From an uncultured bacterium (GTDB taxonomy: Bacteria; Patescibacteriota; Minisyncoccia; Phycocordibacterales; CAIZLB01): a stretch of 17,070 nt of DNA. The stretch's first letter is position 1, and every line of letters starts with the position of its first letter. Location of the stretch: assembly GCA_903864515.1 (NCBI GenBank), contig CAIPFZ010000068.1, positions 1-17,070 on the forward strand, written 5' to 3'. Below the pieces are notes generated by a model. It was not told the DNA's origin and searched no databases. It worked only from the letters and a program-made list of their open reading frames with translations. This document shows, in pieces, positions 8,257-13,178 of the stretch. Position numbers and translations under genes: made by a program.

Positions 8257-8631
8257 CATAAAGATAATCAGGTCAAAAAGGGATACTCAAAATGGGTTCT
8301 TTTTATGCTGTTTGTGTTGATTGTTCTTGTTGCTAAAGGATTGGTGAGTATATCTGCAAAACAAATTTCTAGTGATGAGGAAATGACTTTGGTTATGGCT
8401 AAAAAGGCGGAGCTGGAAGAGAGACGTAAAAATTTAACTGAAAAAGTTAATGAATTGAATACAAATGAGGGGTTGGAGAAGGAAATAAGGTCTAAATTTG
8501 ATGTAGTTCGCCCGGGCGAGAATGTTATACTTGTTGTGGATAAAGAAATACCTGCCCCCGTTGAGGATGAACCTAGCGTTATTAAAAAACTGTGGAATGG
8601 TGTTGTTGGGGTCTTCAAGAAAAAGCCTTAG
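8242..8631 (+). CDS. Septum formation initiator, FtsB/DivIC-like
   Basis: 129 aa bitopic membrane protein of the FtsB/DivIC family, a divisome scaffold that with FtsL/FtsQ-type partners activates septal wall synthesis. A short basic cytoplasmic segment is followed by one membrane helix (about residues 19-36) and a coiled coil (about 45-80, MAKKAELEERRKNLTEKVNE...). The characteristic C-terminal motif GLEKEIRSKFDVVRPGEN follows. A charged tail ending in basic residues comes last. Length is typical. It is divergent from the 38-aa peptide gene and followed, 19 nt after its stop, by the glutaredoxin-like gene, which has its own -10. Family call is good; FtsB versus DivIC naming is arbitrary here. 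Confidence 0.85.
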   Translation: MKEFQHKDNQVKKGYSKWVLFMLFVLIVLVAKGLVSISAKQISSDEEMTLVMAKKAELEERRKNLTEKVNELNTNEGLEKEIRSKFDVVRPGENVILVVDKEIPAPVEDEPSVIKKLWNGVVGVFKKKP

Positions 8632-8636
8632 TGGTA

Positions 8637-8642
8637 TATAAT
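8637..8642 (+). promoter_or_regulatory. -10 box of the glutaredoxin-like gene
   Basis: Perfect TATAAT ending 8 nt before the ATG at 8651, which predicts transcription starting at or within about 2 nt of the start codon. The -35 position (8614-8619, TTCAAG) is weak. Confidence 0.55.
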
Positions 8643-8650
8643 GTGAGTCT

Positions 8651-8887
8651 ATGAAAATAATGATTTACAGTACACCGTCATGTACCTTTTGTGTCATGGC
8701 TAAAGAGTTTTTTAAAGAAAATAATGTTCCGTTTGAAGAGTATGATGTAGCTGTTGATTTAGAAAAACGCAAAGAGATGATAGAAAAAACGGGGCAAATG
8801 GGTGTTCCTGTAATAGATATTGACGGTTCAGTTTTCATTGGTTTTGACAAGGAGATTGTTGCAAAAAAAGTCGGTATTAAAATTTAA
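8651..8887 (+). CDS. Glutaredoxin-like thiol-disulfide oxidoreductase
   Basis: 78 aa single thioredoxin-fold protein of the glutaredoxin/NrdH-redoxin type. It has the redox motif CTFC (residues 11-14) after the first beta strand (MKIMIYSTPS) and the cis-Pro loop TGQMGVPVI. The final GFD...KKVGIKI helix segment is usual in short bacterial glutaredoxins. No signal peptide, so cytoplasmic. It probably reduces protein disulfides or mixed thiols; the electron donor (thioredoxin reductase or glutathione) cannot be told from sequence. It is flanked by the ftsB-like gene and an extracytoplasmic FKBP. The start is fixed by the -10 box 8 nt upstream. Confidence 0.9.
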   Translation: MKIMIYSTPSCTFCVMAKEFFKENNVPFEEYDVAVDLEKRKEMIEKTGQMGVPVIDIDGSVFIGFDKEIVAKKVGIKI

Positions 8888-8902
8888 TTACAAAATATAA
8901 AT

Positions 8903-9433
8903 ATGGATATGAAGAAATTTACATATATAGTCATTGTAGCTGCAATAATTTTATTAGCTTTGTATATTATTAATTACAAAACTGATAATAGTGCATTGGT
9001 AAATTCAAATGCAAATGTGTTAGACGCTACACTCACAGCAACTTCTTCAGCTACATCCACAGGTGATGTGGGGGTTGTTAATTCAGATATTAATAAGAAT
9101 AATACAAATAAAAAAATGGATACAGAAAAAGTTTCAAAAGCAGGAGATAAATTAAAAGTTCACTATGTTGGTACACTTGAGAATGGATCAAAGTTTGACA
9201 GCTCAGTTGATAGAGGTACACCATTTGAATTCATTGTTGGAATTGGACAGGTTATTAGAGGTTGGGATGAAGGAATGGTTGGTATGAAGGTGGGAGAAAA
9301 GAAGCGTCTAGTTATTCCTGGTGAGAAGGCCTATGGTAGCGCAGGAGTTCCAGATGGTAGAGGAGGATTTATGATTCCACCAAACGCTACTTTGATTTTT
9401 GACGTAGAATTGTTGGGAATTGAGAGTAAGTAG
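8903..9433 (+). CDS. Membrane-anchored FKBP-type peptidyl-prolyl isomerase
   Basis: 176 aa. An N-terminal signal anchor (about residues 5-24) is followed by a Ser/Thr/Asn-rich linker (25-80) and one complete FKBP domain (81-176). FKBP hallmarks are KVHYVGTLENGSKFDSS (with F98, D99), GQVIRGWDEG (115-124), EKAYGSAG and the closing IPPNATLIFDVELLGI. It catalyses cis-trans isomerisation of X-Pro bonds, here on the outer face of the membrane, so it likely helps fold exported proteins. Start choice: ATG at 8903 or at 8909 (MDMKK). A TATAAA at 8896-8901 touches the first ATG and would make the second a leaderless start, while TACAAA at 8889-8894 would suit the first. The two starts differ by two residues. 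Confidence 0.93.
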   Translation: MDMKKFTYIVIVAAIILLALYIINYKTDNSALVNSNANVLDATLTATSSATSTGDVGVVNSDINKNNTNKKMDTEKVSKAGDKLKVHYVGTLENGSKFDSSVDRGTPFEFIVGIGQVIRGWDEGMVGMKVGEKKRLVIPGEKAYGSAGVPDGRGGFMIPPNATLIFDVELLGIESK

Positions 9434-9475
9434 TGGAGAGTTTGATGGTCTAGATGAATAGCAGTTCTTTATTAT

Positions 9476-9539
9476 CGTGCATTTATATAGTATAGCCAAG
9501 TGATTGTTACCAAGTACCTACTATATTAATAATTGCACG
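9476..9539. repeat. Imperfect inverted repeat just before tRNA-Arg
   Basis: CGTGCATTTATATAGTA (9476-9492) is matched by the reverse complement of 9519-9539 (TACTATATT...TGCACG) with a 4-nt gap in the alignment. A 26-nt loop separates the arms. The right arm ends 2 nt before the tRNA. A candidate tRNA promoter (TTGTTA 9504-9509, TAATAA 9527-9532, 17-nt spacer) lies inside the structure. Confidence 0.5.
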
Positions 9540-9541
9540 TT

Positions 9542-9613
9542 GCCGCCATAGTTCAATGGATAGAACAGTCCCGTCCTAAGGGATTGATGTGGGTTCGATT
9601 CCTGCTGGTGGCA
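9542..9613 (+). tRNA. tRNA-Arg (anticodon CCU)
   Basis: Cloverleaf by eye: acceptor GCCGCCA pairs with TGGTGGC (one G-T), the D-arm is GTTC/GAAC, and the anticodon stem GTCCC/GGGAT encloses loop GTCCTAA with anticodon CCT, reading AGG. The T-arm is GTGGG/CCTGC with loop TTCGATT, and the discriminator is A. The 3' CCA is not encoded (ACA follows), unlike the tRNA-Phe downstream. Confidence 0.93.
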
Positions 9614-9650
9614 CATTTTACATTAGGTTTATTTAGTTATTGAATTGTAG

Positions 9651-9656
9651 TATTAT
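9651..9656 (+). promoter_or_regulatory. Possible -10 box of the methyltransferase gene
   Basis: TATTAT ends 7 nt before the ATG at 9664, again a near-leaderless arrangement. The -35 is weak. Co-transcription with tRNA-Arg is an alternative. Confidence 0.4.
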
Positions 9657-9663
9657 AAGTTAA

Positions 9664-10842
9664 ATGTTTATATTCAAACCCCAAAAAGAATACGCTTTGA
9701 TTGATGCTGGAAACGGTTTCAAATTGGAGAGATACGGTGAATATTTGATTGCAAGACCAGATCCTCAGGCGCTGTGGCCTAAGGCTGTTGTTGGTATGTC
9801 TATTGATGGTTCTTTAGGGTCAGAGATGTCCGCTGGTCAAGCGGGTGGTAATAGTATGGTAAGTGGATTTGTTCCCAAGGCACCAGCTGATAATCTTAAT
9901 CTTTGGCCAAATATTGATGCAGTATTTGCTAAATCTGGAAATGGTGGGGGAAGTGGAAGGGGAGGAAGAATGGGGGATAGAAAAAACAACAGAGGAGGAA
10001 ATGATAATGAATCTGGAGAAGAAGATGAGGATACTGGAAATTGGATTAAGACAAGATCAATACCAGAAAAGTGGCCGGTTAAATTTGAAATGGGCGATGA
10101 TTTACCATCGTTAAATATTTATGCAAGACTAACTCCATTCAAACACACTGGAATTTTTCCTGAACAATTTACAAATTGGAAATGGTCAATGGAGTTGATT
10201 AAAAAATCTTTGGATGATTCAGATGGGGGTTCTAAAAAATTCTCTAAGGAAAACCCTCCAAAAATATTAAATCTTTTTGGATACTCGGGTGCAGCAACCG
10301 TCGCGTGTCTTTTGGCGGGATCTCATGTTACTCACGTAGATTCATCAAAGGGGGCTGTAACTTGGGCAAATGAAAATGCAGAGCTTGCTGGAGTAAAAGA
10401 AGCACCTGTTAGATGGATTTTGGAAGACGCTGTTTCATTTATTAAAAAGGAAATTAGAAGAGGAAATAAGTATGATGGAATAATTCTAGACCCTCCAGCT
10501 TTTGGACGAGGTGCAAAAGGGGAGGTTTGGAAAATCGAAAAAGACTTTCTACCATTCTTGGAATTAATTTTTGAATTACTTTCAGATGATGCTCTATTTT
10601 TGATTTTGAACGGATATGCGGCGGGGTATTCATCAATCGCATATGCTCAAAATTTGCAAAATCTAATTGCAAGTAGAGGTGGTGTTGTTGAACATGGTGA
10701 GCTTTGTATTGAGCAGGATTTAAATGGTTTTGGAAAACTAATGGAGAACAAGTCATATGGGGAAGTAGGTAGAAAAGGGGATTCAAATATGTCCCCAATC
10801 CTACTTCCTTGTGGAATTGTTGCTCGCTGGAAAAGTGTCTAG
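9664..10842 (+). CDS. RlmI-like class I SAM-dependent methyltransferase with low-complexity insertion
   Basis: 392 aa, resembling the RlmI/RlmK-type rRNA (cytosine-C5) methyltransferases. An N-terminal segment (YALIDAGNGFKLERYGEYLIARPDPQALWPK) precedes the catalytic Rossmann domain. The HTGIFPEQ motif is at about 161-168, SAM motif I NLFGYSGAATVACLLAGSH at about 203-221, VDSSKGAVTWANENA at about 225-239, and DGIILDPPAFGRG at about 271-283. The DPPAF motif is diagnostic of base methylation. Residues about 44-75 and especially 91-126 form a Gly/Arg/Asn-rich then acidic insertion (SGNGGGSGRGGRMGDR..., ESGEEDEDTGNW) that looks disordered. It makes the protein longer than I would expect for relatives with this short N-terminal domain. 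The RNA target is inferred only. The gene follows tRNA-Arg by 50 nt. Confidence 0.82.
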   Translation: MFIFKPQKEYALIDAGNGFKLERYGEYLIARPDPQALWPKAVVGMSIDGSLGSEMSAGQAGGNSMVSGFVPKAPADNLNLWPNIDAVFAKSGNGGGSGRGGRMGDRKNNRGGNDNESGEEDEDTGNWIKTRSIPEKWPVKFEMGDDLPSLNIYARLTPFKHTGIFPEQFTNWKWSMELIKKSLDDSDGGSKKFSKENPPKILNLFGYSGAATVACLLAGSHVTHVDSSKGAVTWANENAELAGVKEAPVRWILEDAVSFIKKEIRRGNKYDGIILDPPAFGRGAKGEVWKIEKDFLPFLELIFELLSDDALFLILNGYAAGYSSIAYAQNLQNLIASRGGVVEHGELCIEQDLNGFGKLMENKSYGEVGRKGDSNMSPILLPCGIVARWKSV

Positions 10843-10937
10843 TGATATGATATAGTTGTAATCAGCGGTGTGATGGGTACAGAATAGTTAATTTGATAAT
10901 TTCAGCAGTATAGCTGAATGTAATAAAAATCGTAAAA

Positions 10938-10943
10938 TATAAA
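10938..10943 (+). promoter_or_regulatory. Possible -10 box of the 98-aa membrane protein gene
   Basis: TATAAA ends 8 nt before the ATG at 10952. A small hairpin (TTCAGC...GCTGAA, about 10901-10918) lies just upstream and might weakly terminate the preceding transcript, but it lacks a U-tract. Confidence 0.4.
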
Positions 10944-10951
10944 ATTCAATC

Positions 10952-11248
10952 ATGAATGAATCCATAGAACAAGAAATTAAGGAAATGCGAGATGATTTAG
11001 ACGAGATCAAGGAGATGATGGTGGAGAATAATAAAATGGTCAGACGTCTTCATAATGCATATCGTATATCCTATACCGTTTCTATAATCAAGTGGGTCAT
11101 TATTATTGGCTTTACATTGGGTACTTTTTACTATATTCAGCCATATCTTGAGAATATGTTAAAATTGTATGGTAGTATAAATTCATTGACTGGAGGGGTT
11201 GAAAATAATGGTGGAATTGATATCCTTAATGCATTGAAGAAGTTTTAA
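10952..11248 (+). CDS. Small coiled-coil membrane protein, function unknown
   Basis: 98 aa. The N-terminal 35 residues are a strongly charged predicted coiled coil (MNESIEQEIKEMRDDLDEIK...). A basic patch follows (MVRRLHNAYR), then one hydrophobic helix (about 44-67, VSIIKWVIIIGFTLGTFYYI) and a short tail with Gly/Asn. Charge distribution predicts cytoplasmic N-terminus and one span. I do not recognise a named family; the architecture suggests an oligomeric membrane scaffold or accessory subunit, but that is a guess. It is the last protein gene on the plus strand, 49 nt before tRNA-Phe, and the two may be co-transcribed. Confidence 0.75.
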   Translation: MNESIEQEIKEMRDDLDEIKEMMVENNKMVRRLHNAYRISYTVSIIKWVIIIGFTLGTFYYIQPYLENMLKLYGSINSLTGGVENNGGIDILNALKKF

Positions 11249-11297
11249 GATAGGTTAAAGGTGGATAGTGCACAGAGTGGCGCAACACCATATAAAT

Positions 11298-11373
11298 GCC
11301 GAGGTAGCTCAGTTGGTAGAGCATTTCCCTGAAGAGGAAGGGGTCGCCGGTTCGAGCCCGGCCCTCGGCACCA
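11298..11373 (+). tRNA. tRNA-Phe (anticodon GAA)
   Basis: Acceptor GCCGAGG pairs with CCTCGGC, D-arm GCTC/GAGC, and anticodon stem TTTCC/GGAAG around loop CTGAAGA (anticodon GAA). The T-arm is GCCGG/CCGGC with loop TTCGAGC. Discriminator A and an encoded CCA end the gene at 11373. It lies at the junction where the plus-strand block meets the minus-strand block. Confidence 0.96.
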
Positions 11374-11404
11374 GAGTTAGACAAGCGTTAGAATTTTAAG
11401 GCAA

Positions 11405-11441
11405 AGAAAAACGACTCGGTCCTTGTGGGGATCCGAGTCGC
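11405..11441 (-). terminator. Rho-independent terminator of the lipoprotein gene
   Basis: On the minus strand, GCGACTCGG-A-TCC, loop CCACAA, then GGACCGAGTCGT form a stem of about 12 bp with one bulged A, followed by TTTTTCTTT. It lies 39 nt after the stop of the lipoprotein gene. On the plus strand the hairpin is followed by TTGGTTTTA, so it might also weakly stop transcription leaving tRNA-Phe. Confidence 0.85.
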
Positions 11442-11479
11442 TTGGTTTTAGGTTTTAGAACGGGGTGAATGACGCCAGG

Positions 11480-12091
11480 TTAACGGCATCGCTGTTGCTG
11501 GGGGTACGGAATGTACACCAGCCGGGGTTGTCTTGGTAGGCAAGGCTGGATCATGGGCGGTGGGCAAGGTTGTCTCATTATTGGGGGTTCGCAGACAATT
11601 GCTTGTTGCCTTCCCCACTGCTGTTGGACTACTGGTCTTGCTTGCGGTTGGGGTAGTGGTGGTATAGCCATCATAACCCTGTTGCCGCAGGCTTCCTTCC
11701 AAGCCCACTTGTTCTGTTGGTCAAACAAAATCATTTGCCCAACGGGTATGCTTTGAACCTGAGCGCGACCGCGCCCAAAGTCATTGATCCACGGACCTTG
11801 CGGTCCGAAGGCGTCTTCCCATTTGATCCTCACACACCCCCGCGTTGGCCGGACTGGCTGATTGCCGAAGCAGTCGTTGCTCACAAACTGTCCTGGTGTG
11901 TACCGGGGTCCGGTTTGTTGTTGGTGAGCTGTTTGTGCGTTGGGTGGAGTCATCTGTTGACGACCCCCTCCATCTCCGAACCCATTCCACCCGATGGTGG
12001 CAACGGGGCCGACTTGGATTTGCATCCCCCCGCACGCGGCGAGAAGGAAGCTAAGGATGGTGATTGTGATTAGTTTAATGGTCGTTTTCAT
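11480..12091 (-). CDS. Lipoprotein with Pro/Gln-rich tail and WxW domain, unrecognised family (paralogue A)
   Basis: 203 aa. A lipoprotein signal peptide (MKTTIKLITITILSFLLAAC) ends in lipobox LAAC, so Cys20 should be lipid-modified and the protein anchored outside the membrane. A Gly/Gln-rich linker (21-70) leads to a domain (about 74-145) with QPVRPTRGCVRIKW and, 38 residues on, WAWKEACGN. The same pattern at the same spacing occurs in the adjacent paralogue at 12452. The tail (146-203) is rich in Pro, Gln and Cys (several separate cysteines) and ends RLVYIPYPQQQRCR. The coding region is conspicuously G+C-rich, while its leader is AT-rich. Start chosen by the signal peptide and a purine-rich AAAGAAAA just before the ATG. 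It has its own perfect promoter, structured leader and terminator. Overlapping plus-strand frames lack such signals. I do not recognise a function. Confidence 0.8.
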   Translation of the reverse strand: MKTTIKLITITILSFLLAACGGMQIQVGPVATIGWNGFGDGGGRQQMTPPNAQTAHQQQTGPRYTPGQFVSNDCFGNQPVRPTRGCVRIKWEDAFGPQGPWINDFGRGRAQVQSIPVGQMILFDQQNKWAWKEACGNRVMMAIPPLPQPQARPVVQQQWGRQQAIVCEPPIMRQPCPPPMIQPCLPRQPRLVYIPYPQQQRCR

Positions 12092-12272
12092 TTTTCTTTT
12101 GCTCTATTGGTTTGGTTGTTGGCTGTTCTAGATAGATATCATCCAGCTAACAATGTGTTAACTAAGTAATATCTACCTAAAACTTCCAAAAACAATCAGT
12201 AAAAGCAAAATATGAATGAAAAATAATCTACCTAAGTACCCTTAAAAACCTATGTATTTGAAAGAACTTTAT
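12092..12272 (-). promoter_or_regulatory. Long structured 5' leader of paralogue A
   Basis: About 180 nt between the predicted transcription start (near 12272) and the ATG. In order on the minus strand it holds a conserved UUCUUU near the 5' end (12266-12261) and a stray copy of the hairpin arm sequence TTAGGTAGAT (12235-12226). The long hairpin (12179-12129) follows. Last comes a CA-rich, probably unstructured stretch (AACAACCAAACCAA) before AAAGAAAAATG. The leader of paralogue B has the same order except for the stray copy. Confidence 0.65.
12129..12179 (-). promoter_or_regulatory. Conserved 23-position leader hairpin, copy A
   Basis: Arms 12179-12157 and 12151-12129 pair at 22 of 23 positions (G-U allowed), with a 5-nt loop. 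G-U pairs form only in minus-strand RNA; on the plus strand they become A-C mismatches. This points to an RNA element of the minus-strand transcript. Copy B is at 12932-12981. Confidence 0.8.
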
Positions 12273-12278
12273 GCTTAT

Positions 12279-12307
12279 ATTATATAACCATAAGACATAT
12301 TTGTCAA
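12279..12307 (-). promoter_or_regulatory. Perfect sigma-70 promoter of paralogue A
   Basis: TTGACA (12307-12302), 17-nt spacer, TATAAT (12284-12279) on the minus strand. The segment TGGTTATATAAT is identical to that of the promoter at 13089-13117. Confidence 0.9.
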
Positions 12308-12322
12308 GCGAGTTTTTAAGAT

Positions 12323-12363
12323 AAAAAATACCGCCGGCGTGCCTTTTTGGCTACGCAAGCGGT
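12323..12363 (-). terminator. Rho-independent terminator of paralogue B
   Basis: On the minus strand ACCGC-TT-GCGT-A-GCC, loop AAAAA, GGC-ACGC-CG-GCGGT form a three-part stem (12363-12330), followed by ATTTTTT (12329-12323). It lies about 90 nt after the stop of the gene and only 15 nt before the -35 of the next gene's promoter, so the two units are insulated. Confidence 0.85.
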
Positions 12364-12416
12364 TGTTTTGAGATGGTTTTTCATACACCTCGGGTTTTGT
12401 TTGCTGATTGGTTGTC

Positions 12417-12436
12417 CGCCCCGTATTCACGGGGCG
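12417..12436 (-). other. GC-rich hairpin in the 3' untranslated region of paralogue B
   Basis: CGCCCCG, 6-nt loop, CGGGGCG: a perfect 7-bp stem of almost only G-C, 15 nt after the stop codon. It lacks a U-tract on either strand, so it is not a standard terminator. It may protect the 3' end or be a remnant. Confidence 0.6.
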
Positions 12437-12451
12437 CCGATATGTCGTCCT

Positions 12452-12889
12452 TTAGTTAGGCAACGGCATGGTGGGATTTCCCTCTACGTCCCATACCCAG
12501 TGGCCCTCCACCAGGAATTCGGTCTCCTGGTTTACAAGCCTATTATCCCTCCGAATTTCTCCGGTTGGTTTCCAGAGGAAAATCCGGTTGGATTTTCCGC
12601 CAGAAACTTGGCTCCACTTGGCGCGATAAGCACCAGGGGTCGGATCTAGGGGTTGGCCAGCAAAGGGGTTTAGTCCTCCGGGTTTTTGGTTGGGGGTGGT
12701 GACGGGCACCGTTGCAGGAGTCATGGCTGGTCCTGTCGCCGATAGGCTAGGTATGTTCCAGCTTGGGGTGCCGAAGTAGTGAACATACAGCTTTCTTGTG
12801 TAATACGTTGCGGGAATCAGTAACGCAAATAACACGAGGATGATGAACGGGGTTGCGAGTGCGAGTATGATTTTATTCGTGGTTGTCAT
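12452..12889 (-). CDS. Membrane-anchored protein with WxW domain, unrecognised family (paralogue B)
   Basis: 145 aa. One N-terminal membrane helix (about 6-28, IILALATPFIILVLFALLIPA) with a short Thr/Asn/Lys cytoplasmic start is followed by a Pro/Thr-rich linker (about 41-72). The C-terminal domain (about 75-145) has QPLDPTPGAYRAKW and, 39 residues later, WVWDVEGN and a PxMPLPN end. These residues line up with paralogue A (QPxxPTxGxxRxKW ... WxW ... GN ... M). So the two are duplicates of one extracytoplasmic domain with different anchors: lipid in A, membrane helix in B. The coding sequence is G+C-rich against an AT-rich surround. Promoter, leader hairpin and CA-rich stretch match paralogue A. 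Start fixed by the GA-rich AAAGAAAGAG about 10 nt upstream. Function unknown. Confidence 0.78.
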   Translation of the reverse strand: MTTTNKIILALATPFIILVLFALLIPATYYTRKLYVHYFGTPSWNIPSLSATGPAMTPATVPVTTPNQKPGGLNPFAGQPLDPTPGAYRAKWSQVSGGKSNRIFLWKPTGEIRRDNRLVNQETEFLVEGHWVWDVEGNPTMPLPN

Positions 12890-13082
12890 GGTCTGATCTC
12901 TTTCTTTTGTTCGGTTGTTTGTTTGGTTGTTTAGACAGATACCACCAAGCTAACCGCAGTTAACTAAGTAATATCTGCCTAAAAACTTATAAACAACTAC
13001 AATAGAGATAAAATACATGAACGTACCTTCTGGTCTCCATCTGAATTACCATCCGAATCAATCAACATTTAAAAGAACTATG
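12890..13082 (-). promoter_or_regulatory. Long structured 5' leader of paralogue B
   Basis: About 190 nt from the predicted transcription start (near 13082) to the ATG. It contains UUCUUUU near the 5' end (13077-13071), the conserved hairpin (12981-12932) and a CA-rich stretch (AAACAACCAAACAAACAACC), then AAAGAAAGAG before the start codon. No supportable small gene is seen inside it. Confidence 0.65.
12932..12981 (-). promoter_or_regulatory. Conserved 23-position leader hairpin, copy B
   Basis: Arms 12981-12959 and 12954-12932 pair at 22 of 23 positions with a 4-nt loop (TGCG). Relative to copy A, position 5 of the stem is C-G here and U-A there, a compensatory change. Another position differs only by U-G versus U-A. 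Confidence 0.8.
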
Positions 13083-13088
13083 TGGAGT

Positions 13089-13117
13089 ATTATATAACCA
13101 CATAATGATTTTGTCAA
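13089..13117 (-). promoter_or_regulatory. Perfect sigma-70 promoter of paralogue B
   Basis: TTGACA (13117-13112), 17-nt spacer, TATAAT (13094-13089) on the minus strand. The element GCTTGACA and the TGGTTATATAAT segment are shared with the paralogue A promoter. It lies about 60 nt after the hsp20 stop; I see no terminator in between. Confidence 0.9.
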
Positions 13118-13178
13118 GCCTTTTTATTATATCTATCAAAAACCTCCCAAAATACCCTTATTTATCAATGTATTATAT

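Noticed and set aside
11298..11373. tRNA-Phe 3' end as an integration (att) site for the G+C-rich gene pair
   Set aside because: I found no repeat of the tRNA 3' end downstream of the pair, and there is no integrase gene in the window.
11511..12073. Open frames on the plus strand opposite the lipoprotein gene (11511-11756, 11717-12073) and opposite paralogue B (12347-12649)
   Set aside because: They arise from the G+C-rich minus-strand genes, which have promoters, terminators, a lipobox or membrane anchor, and mutual homology. The plus-strand frames have no start signals and read as low-likelihood protein.
12417..12436. GC-rich hairpin after paralogue B as its terminator
   Set aside because: No T-run follows on either strand, and a much better terminator lies downstream at 12323-12363.
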